DNA of 64,000 nucleotides. Source: Brachyspira aalborgi (GTDB lineage: Bacteria; Spirochaetota; Brachyspiria; Brachyspirales; Brachyspiraceae). Location of the stretch: NCBI RefSeq assembly GCF_008016455.1, contig NZ_SAXU01000001.1, forward strand, positions 1,178,001 through 1,242,000, given 5' to 3'. The position numbers were made by a program, and so were the translations under genes. Below are positions 35,730 to 42,369 of this stretch, piece by piece. The notes under the pieces were generated by a model, which saw nothing but the letters and a program-made list of their open reading frames with translations, was not told where the DNA came from and ran no database searches. Positions within the stretch are counted from its first letter, which is position 1. Every line of letters starts with the position of its first letter.

Positions 35730-37580
35730 ATGAAAGAAAAATTTAAAGAACATATAAATGAAAAATTTAAATATATTCCCGATAATCCTGGAATATATTT
35801 TATGAAAGACGAAAAAGAAAATATAATATATATAGGAAAAGCAAAATCTCTAAAAAAAAGAGTTCTTTCTTATTTCAATAAATCGATTAAAGACACTAAA
35901 ACAACCGCTCTTGTGGAACATATAGCGGATTTTGATTATATTTTAACCGAAAATGAAGTCGAAGCTTTGATACTTGAAGCGGAAATGATAAGAAAGCATA
36001 AGCCTCATTATAATATACTTCTTAAAGACCAAAAATCTTTTCCTTTTGTGGCTATAACAAACGAGCATTTTCCAAGAGTTATAAAGGCGAGAAATGTTAT
36101 AGATAAAAATAACGCTAATAAATATAAAAGTTATTTCGGACCTTATGTTGAATTTGGAAAAGCGGATGAAATAATAAAATTTGTGATAGATAATTTTAAA
36201 TTGAGAAGATGCAAATATGATTTTCCGCTAAAAAAACCTATAAGACCTTGTTTGTATTATCATATAAAAAAATGCACCGCTCCTTGCGCAAATTTAATAA
36301 ATGAAAAAGATTATGATAAAACTGTAGAACAAGCTTCAATGATTTTGGATGGAAATATTGATAAACTTGTTTCAAACTTAAAAAGAGAAATGAAATCTTA
36401 TGCAAAAAAAATGGAATTTGAAAAGGCTAAAGAAATTAGAGATAAAATAGATATTCTTAAATCGATTAATGTAGAACAAAATATATATATTAATGAAAAT
36501 GACGACATGGATATTTTGGGAATTTACGGAGAGAATGGAAATTATATTATAGTAATTTTGTCGGTTAAGGACGGAAAGCTTGCCGACAGAAAAGATTTTT
36601 TTATAAAAGCTCCTTCTATTAATAAACTTAAAAAATTAGAAGAATTAAAAGGACTTGCAAAATATTCCGATATAGTTTCGGCTTTTTTTACTCAATATTA
36701 TATTTACGGCAACTTAATTCCTAAAATAATATTAACCGAAATAAAAGTAAACGATATAAAGGTTATTAAAGATTATTTAAAAAAAATATCGGGCAAAACT
36801 GTAAAAATAAAATTTGACAAAACAAAGAAAGGCTTAATAAATATAGCAAACAATAACGCTAAACATCTTTTTGAAGAAAAAACTTTAGCTAAAGAAATTC
36901 CGATTGGAATTAATAGATTAAAAGAAATATTTAAATTAAGCAAAGCTCCAAATATAATAGAATCTTTCGATATCGCGCATATTCATGGAAGTTATACTAT
37001 GGCGGGAATGGTTAGATTCGTTAATGGAATTTCTGATAATAAAAATTATAGATTATTCAATATAAAAACCGTTAAAGGAATAGACGATTTCGCTTCAATA
37101 AAAGAGGCGGTTTATAGAAGATATAAAAGACTTAAAGAAGAAAATTTAAAATTCCCCGATTTAATTCTTATAGACGGAGGCAGAGGACAACTTAATGCAG
37201 CAATAGAATCTTTGAAAGAACTTGATATTAAAGGACAGCCAATAATGGCGCTTGCTAAAAAATTTGAAGAGATATATTTGCCAAACAGAGAAAAGCCAAT
37301 TTTATTGAGCGATAATGAGCCTGCAAGATTATTTTTACAACAAGTGAGAGATGAAACGCATAGATTTGTAAATACGAGTCATGGAAAGAAGAGAAGTAGA
37401 GAGATGATTAAAAGCGAACTTGAAAGTATTTCGGGACTTGGTAAAAGCGGTATTGAAAAATTATATACTCATTTTATAAATATAGAAAATATAAAAAGCG
37501 CTTCTTTAGAAAATATAAGAAATATTCCAGGAATAAGTTATAAAGTAGCGGATAATATATATAAGCATTTTCATAAATAA
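35730..37580 (+). CDS. uvrC: UvrABC excinuclease subunit C
   Basis: UvrC makes the dual incisions of nucleotide excision repair. The 616-residue protein has the GIY-YIG nuclease domain at about 14-95 (NPGIYFMKDE and IIYIGKAKSLKKRVLSYF), a conserved Cys-rich region (RRCKYDF, RPCLYYHIKKCTAPC), the UVR domain for UvrB contact at about 205-240 (MEFEKAKEIRDKIDIL), the RNase H-like nuclease at about 390-540 (ESFDIAHIHGSYTMAGMV, LILIDGGRGQLNAA), and a C-terminal helix-hairpin-helix. No SD is obvious at the ATG. Confidence 0.95.
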   Translation: MKEKFKEHINEKFKYIPDNPGIYFMKDEKENIIYIGKAKSLKKRVLSYFNKSIKDTKTTALVEHIADFDYILTENEVEALILEAEMIRKHKPHYNILLKDQKSFPFVAITNEHFPRVIKARNVIDKNNANKYKSYFGPYVEFGKADEIIKFVIDNFKLRRCKYDFPLKKPIRPCLYYHIKKCTAPCANLINEKDYDKTVEQASMILDGNIDKLVSNLKREMKSYAKKMEFEKAKEIRDKIDILKSINVEQNIYINENDDMDILGIYGENGNYIIVILSVKDGKLADRKDFFIKAPSINKLKKLEELKGLAKYSDIVSAFFTQYYIYGNLIPKIILTEIKVNDIKVIKDYLKKISGKTVKIKFDKTKKGLINIANNNAKHLFEEKTLAKEIPIGINRLKEIFKLSKAPNIIESFDIAHIHGSYTMAGMVRFVNGISDNKNYRLFNIKTVKGIDDFASIKEAVYRRYKRLKEENLKFPDLILIDGGRGQLNAAIESLKELDIKGQPIMALAKKFEEIYLPNREKPILLSDNEPARLFLQQVRDETHRFVNTSHGKKRSREMIKSELESISGLGKSGIEKLYTHFINIENIKSASLENIRNIPGISYKVADNIYKHFHK

Positions 37581-37672
37581 TTATTTTTATAAATTAAAAT
37601 ATTATTGTTAAAATATTATCTATTAAAGCTTAAATTTTATATAATTTATAAAAACAAAATTATTATATATAC

Positions 37673-37701
37673 TTGACAAAATTATATTAATATTGTATAT
37701 T
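37673..37701 (+). promoter_or_regulatory. Promoter of the rplU-prp-rpmA genes
   Basis: TTGACA (37673-37678), 17 nt, TATATT (37696-37701), about 55 bp before rplU. Confidence 0.65.
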
Positions 37702-37755
37702 TAACAACCATGTAAACAATTAATATAAAAAATAATAAAACGGAGATAAACGATA

Positions 37756-38067
37756 ATGTATGCAATAGTAGAAGTTAAAGGAAAACAATATAAAGTCGAA
37801 AAAGGACAAAATATATTAATAGAATATTTAGGAGAAGATGCAAAAGAGTCGCCTGAAATTAAAACTCTTTTATTAAAAAAAGACGATGAGAGCGTTATCG
37901 TTGGAACTCCTTATATTGAAAATGTAAAAGTTAATTCAAAAATAGTAGAAAGTTTGAAAGGCGATAAAGTGATAATTGGAAAGCATAAAAGAAGAAAAGA
38001 CTATAGAAGAAAAACGGGACATAGACATAAATATCATAAAATAACTATAGAAGATATAATAGTTTGA
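37756..38067 (+). CDS. rplU: 50S ribosomal protein L21
   Basis: The 103-residue protein shows the L21 signature: MYAIVEVKGKQYKVEKGQ at the start and VIIGKHKRRKDYRRKTGHRH near the end. GGAG lies ten nt before its ATG. It heads the usual rplU-prp-rpmA cluster. Confidence 0.97.
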   Translation: MYAIVEVKGKQYKVEKGQNILIEYLGEDAKESPEIKTLLLKKDDESVIVGTPYIENVKVNSKIVESLKGDKVIIGKHKRRKDYRRKTGHRHKYHKITIEDIIV

Positions 38068-38071
38068 TTTT

Positions 38072-38419
38072 ATGGCTTCGTTGGTAAATGTTCGTTATAA
38101 TGTTTATGGAATTATAGAATATATTTCGGTTAATGGACATGCGGGAATAAAAAAAATCGGCGAAGGTTACGAAGTTTGTATAGCTTTAAGTTCCATTATG
38201 CAGGCAATGTGTAGAGCTTTAATTAGCATAATTGGAACGAGGCATTTAATTTATAAAATAGAAGACGCTAATTTGAGTTTAAAATTAAAAGATTTTGATA
38301 AACTTGAAGAAAGCAAAAAACAAGAATATAAAATTGTAAGCAACGGATATTTAATAGGAATAAAAGAATTAATTAAAGAATATCCCGATTATATAAAATA
38401 TAAAGAAGAAATAATATAA
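38072..38419 (+). CDS. prp: Prp-type cysteine protease (YsxB family)
   Basis: The 115-residue product has the catalytic His and Cys of Prp: SVNGHAGIKKIGEGYEVCIALSSIMQA (given here as two marks, NGHAG near residue 22 and EVCIALSS near residue 37). In Firmicutes Prp removes an N-terminal extension from L27. It sits between rplU and rpmA as usual. Here, however, L27 begins [16 protein letters not shown] with no extension, so the usual substrate site is absent. The core motif GxxxC is less strict than in well-studied Prp (VCAAVS). Confidence 0.8.
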   Translation: MASLVNVRYNVYGIIEYISVNGHAGIKKIGEGYEVCIALSSIMQAMCRALISIIGTRHLIYKIEDANLSLKLKDFDKLEESKKQEYKIVSNGYLIGIKELIKEYPDYIKYKEEII

Positions 38420-38433
38420 AATAGGAGAAAAAC

Positions 38434-38688
38434 ATGGCTCATAAAAAAGGCGGCGGAAGTTCAAAAAATGGACGAGATAGTCAATCCAAAAGATTAGGCG
38501 TAAAAGTTTATGGCGGACAAAAAGTTATATCTGGCAATATAATTGTAAGACAGAGAGGAACTCAATTTCATGTCGGTAAAAATGTCGATATAGGAAGAGA
38601 CCATACAATATTTGCAACCGCTTCTGGAACTGTAAAATTCTATACGAATAAATTTGGCAAAAAGGCAATAAGCGTAATTGCAGAATAA
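38434..38688 (+). CDS. rpmA: 50S ribosomal protein L27
   Basis: The 84-residue protein starts [20 protein letters not shown], the mature form of L27, whose N-terminus reaches the peptidyl transferase centre. TAGGAG is eight nt upstream. No upstream in-frame extension with a Prp cleavage sequence exists. Confidence 0.97.
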   Translation: MAHKKGGGSSKNGRDSQSKRLGVKVYGGQKVISGNIIVRQRGTQFHVGKNVDIGRDHTIFATASGTVKFYTNKFGKKAISVIAE

Positions 38689-38709
38689 TATTTTTATTAT
38701 ATTTTGTTT

Positions 38710-39756
38710 ATGGAAGATAATATAGAATTATTATCATGCGCTTTGGAAGGCGGATGTTCAGCTAAAATTCCTCCCGATTTGCTTGAAAAAACTTTAGCTC
38801 CAATATTAAAATTAAAAACCGATTCTAATCTTTTATCGGATGTAGATATAGGAGACGATGCGGGAGTTTATAAAATTTCAGAAGATAGCGCTATAATATT
38901 TACGGTTGATTTTTTTCCTCCCGTTGTAGCCAATCCTTATTCTTTCGGACAAATAGCGGCTTGCAATTCTATAAGCGATATTTACGCGATGGGCGGAGAG
39001 CCTAAATTAGCTTTAAATATAACGATGTTTCCAAAAGAAGATTCGTTAAATATACTTGCAAATATCTTAAAAGGCGGACAAGATAAAGCGACCGAAGCGG
39101 GAGTATTAGTTGTCGGCGGACATACGATAACGGACACTACGATTAAATACGGAATGGCGGTTATAGGTTTTGCAAATCCTAATCAAATAACGACTAATTC
39201 AAACGCTAAAGACGGAGATATTATAATTCTTACAAAACCATTGGGAACGGGTTGTTGTCTTGCGGCTATGAGAAACGGACTTATTAAAGAAAACGATATT
39301 GAAGATGTTTTTGAAGCTATGAAAACTTTAAATAAAAAAGCATGTAAAATAATGAATAAATATAATGTTAAATCGGCTACTGATATAACGGGATTTGGAT
39401 TAATCGGGCATGCTTATAAAATGGCTTTGGCGAGCGATGTTTGTATAGAAATAAATACTTCAAATTTGCCTATGTTTAATAAATCTTACGAAGTTATAGA
39501 TATGGGATGCATTCCAGGAGCCGCTTTTACAAATATGCGTTATGTCGGAGAAAATATTTTATTAGACGATAATATCGATTATAATTTAAAAATGCTTTCA
39601 TTCGACCCTCAAACTTCGGGCGGTTTATTTATATGCGTAGATAAAGATAAAGGCGAAAATATGCTTGCAGATTTATGGAGAGAGGGAGTAGTTGACGCTT
39701 CGATAATCGGAAAAGTTTGCAAGAGATATAAAGAATATATAAGATTAATCAAATAA
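38710..39756 (+). CDS. selD: Selenide, water dikinase
   Basis: SelD makes selenophosphate from selenide and ATP for selenocysteine synthesis. The 348-residue protein keeps the nucleophile region as LEGGCSAKIPPDLLEK: the first active-site Cys and the Lys are present, while the second Cys of the usual GCGCK is Ala. Other motifs are DVDIGDDAGVY, TVDFFPPVV, ISDIYAMGGEP, VVGGHTITD and ATDITGFGLIGHA. I start at the ATG at 38710; a TTG two codons earlier is also open. It fits the selenoprotein gene grdB in the same window. Confidence 0.93.
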   Translation: MEDNIELLSCALEGGCSAKIPPDLLEKTLAPILKLKTDSNLLSDVDIGDDAGVYKISEDSAIIFTVDFFPPVVANPYSFGQIAACNSISDIYAMGGEPKLALNITMFPKEDSLNILANILKGGQDKATEAGVLVVGGHTITDTTIKYGMAVIGFANPNQITTNSNAKDGDIIILTKPLGTGCCLAAMRNGLIKENDIEDVFEAMKTLNKKACKIMNKYNVKSATDITGFGLIGHAYKMALASDVCIEINTSNLPMFNKSYEVIDMGCIPGAAFTNMRYVGENILLDDNIDYNLKMLSFDPQTSGGLFICVDKDKGENMLADLWREGVVDASIIGKVCKRYKEYIRLIK

Positions 39757-39788
39757 ATTTATTCTTTTTTAAAAATTTTATTAAATCA

Positions 39789-41402
39789 TTAAATTAATTT
39801 TTTAGCCGCGTCTATAAATCCTACAAATAAAGGATGCGGATTTGTTATTCTTGATTTTAATTCGGGATGAAATTGAACGCCTATCATATAAGGATGATTT
39901 TTAACTTCAACTATTTCTACCAATTCTCCGTTTTGCAATTTTCCCGTTATGATTAGTCCGTTTTTTTCCATATCGTTTATATATTCGTTATTGAATTCGT
40001 ATCTATGTCTATGTCTTTCGCTTATTATTTTATTTTTATATAATTTATAAGATAAACTTTCTTCTTTAATTTCGCAAGGAAAAGCGCCGAGTCTCATTGT
40101 TCCGCCTTTTAGTATATTTTTTTTCTGCTCTTCCATAAGAGTTATTATTGGATATTTTGCATTTTCATTTACTTCAATAGTATTCGCTTCTTTATAACCT
40201 AAAATACTTCTTGCAAACTCAACGCACATTAATTGCATTCCCAAGCAAATTCCCAAATAAGGAATTTTATTTTCTCTTGCATACTTTATAGCTTCAATTT
40301 TTCCTCCAATTCCTCTCTCTCCGAATCCGCCTGGTATAATAAGCCCGTTTATGTCTTTAAAATAATTTTCTATATCTTTATCGTTTTCTAAAGTTTCAGC
40401 CGAAATCCATTTAATATCTACATTAATATCGTTATAAATTCCGCCATGATTGAGCGCTTCGATTAAAGAGATATAAGCGTCTTTCATTGAAATATATTTT
40501 CCGACTATCGCTATTTTTACTCTTTCGTTTTTTATAGCTATATTTTTTTGTTTTATTATTAAATCATTCCAATTTGACAAATCTATTTTTTCGGTTTCAA
40601 GTTTAAAATGTTTGCAAACGACATTTGAAAGCCCTTGACTTTCTAACATTAAAGGAACATTATAAATATTAGGTTCGTCAAAATTTTCAAATACATTTTG
40701 TTTAGGCAAATTGCAAAATAAAGCGATTTTAGCCTTATGCGAATCTTCCAAATGTTTATTCGTTCTGCAAACTATAATGTCGGGAATAATTCCGCTTTGC
40801 ATAAGTTGTTTTACGCTATGTTGAGTCGGTTTAGTTTTAATCTCTTCGGATGAACTTATAAAAGGAATTAAAGTGACATGAATATATAAAACATTTTCTT
40901 GTCCTAATTCGGCTTTTATCTGTCTTATCGCTTCAATATATGGCAAAGATTCTATATCTCCGATTGTGCCTCCGATTTCGGTTATAACTATATCCGTTTT
41001 TTTTGGGTCATTTTCTCTATAGATTCTATTTTTTATTTCGTTAGTAATATGAGGAATAACTTGAACCGTCTCACCCAAATATTTTCCCGCTCTTTCCATA
41101 TTTATAACATGCTGATAAATTTTTCCCGTTGTCACATTGCTATATTTATTTAAATTTTCGTCAATAAATCTTTCATAATGTCCGATATCCAAATCGGTTT
41201 CCGTGCCATCGTCCGTTACAAAAACTTCTCCATGCTGAAACGGGCTCATAGTTCCAGGGTCAATATTTATATAAGGGTCGAATTTTTGAATAGTTACGCT
41301 TAATCCTCTTGATTTTAATAGTCTTCCCAAAGAAGCCGCCGTAATTCCTTTTCCAAGCCCAGATACGACTCCGCCCGTTACAAATATATGTTTAGTTTTC
41401 AT
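39789..41402 (-). CDS. pyrG: CTP synthase
   Basis: PyrG aminates UTP to CTP with glutamine and ATP. The 537-residue protein has [20 protein letters not shown] at the start, [16 protein letters not shown], the amidoligase domain to about 265, and a class I glutaminase domain from about 290 with [17 protein letters not shown] (nucleophile Cys) and HPE near the C-terminus. It has AAGGG before its ATG and its own promoter. Its 5' side faces the guide array, whose minus-strand transcript would run towards it. Confidence 0.97.
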   Translation of the reverse strand: MKTKHIFVTGGVVSGLGKGITAASLGRLLKSRGLSVTIQKFDPYINIDPGTMSPFQHGEVFVTDDGTETDLDIGHYERFIDENLNKYSNVTTGKIYQHVINMERAGKYLGETVQVIPHITNEIKNRIYRENDPKKTDIVITEIGGTIGDIESLPYIEAIRQIKAELGQENVLYIHVTLIPFISSSEEIKTKPTQHSVKQLMQSGIIPDIIVCRTNKHLEDSHKAKIALFCNLPKQNVFENFDEPNIYNVPLMLESQGLSNVVCKHFKLETEKIDLSNWNDLIIKQKNIAIKNERVKIAIVGKYISMKDAYISLIEALNHGGIYNDINVDIKWISAETLENDKDIENYFKDINGLIIPGGFGERGIGGKIEAIKYARENKIPYLGICLGMQLMCVEFARSILGYKEANTIEVNENAKYPIITLMEEQKKNILKGGTMRLGAFPCEIKEESLSYKLYKNKIISERHRHRYEFNNEYINDMEKNGLIITGKLQNGELVEIVEVKNHPYMIGVQFHPELKSRITNPHPLFVGFIDAAKKLI

Positions 41403-41428
41403 TTAATAACCCTTTTTTATTTTTATAA

Positions 41429-41457
41429 ACAATATCATTAAAGAGATATTAAATCAA
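41429..41457 (-). promoter_or_regulatory. Promoter of pyrG
   Basis: TTGATT (41457-41452), 17 nt, TATTGT (41434-41429) on the minus strand. Confidence 0.45.
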
Positions 41458-41526
41458 GTAAATTTTATAAAGTAAAATTATCTATAATTAGATTGTAATA
41501 TAATTAAAATTAATTTCATAAAATAA

Positions 41527-42237
41527 TCTTGCTGTCCTACGCTAAAGTAGGGTAGCAAGATTGGAGTTTTAAAATGAAAAACTCTTAAAATCTTGTTTTC
41601 CTGAAATAAATTAGGATATCAAGACATGAGAATTTCAAAATGAAGAATTCTAAAAATCTCGTTTTCCTATATAAAATAGGCTATCAAAACAAATTATTAT
41701 AATGCTCTTATCGTTTAATCTTGTTTTCCCATATCAAATGAGATATCAAAGACAAAAAATTACAATCTTATTATGCTTTTTAAATCTTGTTTTCCGCATA
41801 TTAAATAGGCTAGCAAGACATTATCGTTATTCTCGGTAAGCTATAGAAATTTTGTTTTCCTATATTAAATAGGTTATAAAAACAAAATGAAACACACAAA
41901 AAACATTCTTAAAATTTTATTTTCCCATATACAATAGGTTATAAAAACTTAAAAAATTTCTTCTAACAATTGCAATGAATCTCTTTTACCTATATGCAAT
42001 AGGTTATAAAAACTAATGAGAAAATATTTTTACATTTTAATAAATCTTGTTTTTCCGCAATTAATTATTATCGGACTATCAAGACACTAAACTCAAAAAA
42101 CAAAATTATTTGCAATATAACATATCGGCATAATTTGTCAATATTTTGTTTTCCTATATTAAATAGATTATCAAAACAAAGAGTTCTAACATGAACAACT
42201 CAAAATCATGCTTTCCTATTTAATAGGGTAGCTAGAC
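41527..42237 (-). CRISPR. CRISPR-like guide array of eleven degenerate hairpin repeats
   Basis: Eleven related repeats of about 35 nt begin at 41527, 41591, 41657, 41719, 41785, 41850, 41915, 41980, 42045, 42144 and 42206. Except for one 99-nt step the spacing is 62-66 nt, leaving 28-31-nt spacers. On the minus strand the consensus reads GTYTTGATA, a variable base, CCTATTTAATATAGG, AAAACAAGA. It folds as an outer stem TCTTG/CAAGA and an inner stem CCTAT/ATAGG with an asymmetric internal loop. Repeats differ a great deal in sequence but many changes are paired (for example TTTTG/CAAAA at 42144, CTCAT/ATGGG at 41719, CCG/CGG at 42045). Spacer 41949-41978 matches a chromosomal gene exactly. No cas1 or cas2 is present. 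Promoters suggest transcription from right to left. An ordinary satellite repeat is less likely because the spacers differ. Confidence 0.8.
42114..42141 (-). promoter_or_regulatory. Internal minus-strand array promoter (P1)
   Basis: TTGACA (42141-42136), 16 nt, TATATT (42119-42114) on the minus strand, lying in the only long gap of the array. A transcript starting near 42107 would pass a short leader ending TTTTTTGAGT before the repeat at 42085. Confidence 0.6.
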
Positions 42238-42275
42238 TCAAAAAAACAAACTATTTTCAATTAACATTATTTAGT

Positions 42276-42303
42276 AATATATAATATTTTATTAATTTGT
42301 CAA
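42276..42303 (-). promoter_or_regulatory. End minus-strand array promoter (P2)
   Basis: TTGACA (42303-42298), 16 nt, TATATT (42281-42276) on the minus strand. The 14 bp TAATTTGTCAATAT around its -35 box also occur at P1 (42131-42144 and 42293-42306), and both leaders end in TTTGTTTTTTGAGT-like sequence next to a repeat, so promoter and leader were duplicated together. Confidence 0.6.
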
Positions 42304-42309
42304 TATCGC

Positions 42310-42338
42310 TTGACATTTTATATTATAAATAGTATTAT
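42310..42338 (+). promoter_or_regulatory. Promoter of the Cas13-like gene
   Basis: TTGACA (42310-42315), 17 nt, TATTAT (42333-42338). Its -35 box is 6 bp from the -35 box of P2 on the other strand, so effector and array are divergently expressed from one control region. Confidence 0.65.
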
Positions 42339-42369
42339 GAAATATATTCTTTTGGAGAAAAATTTTATA

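Noticed and set aside
41483-41488. Plus-strand TATAAT upstream of the array as its promoter
   Set aside because: No acceptable -35 box at 16-18 nt; the minus-strand promoters are much better and are duplicated.
41527-42237. Array as a plain tandem satellite repeat
   Set aside because: Intervening 28-31-nt segments differ and one equals a distant gene exactly; satellites would repeat the whole unit.
42310-42369. Earlier starts (TTG 42310, ATG 42337) for the Cas13-like protein
   Set aside because: They coincide with the -35 and -10 boxes, so the mRNA would not contain them intact; ATG 42370 follows an SD.
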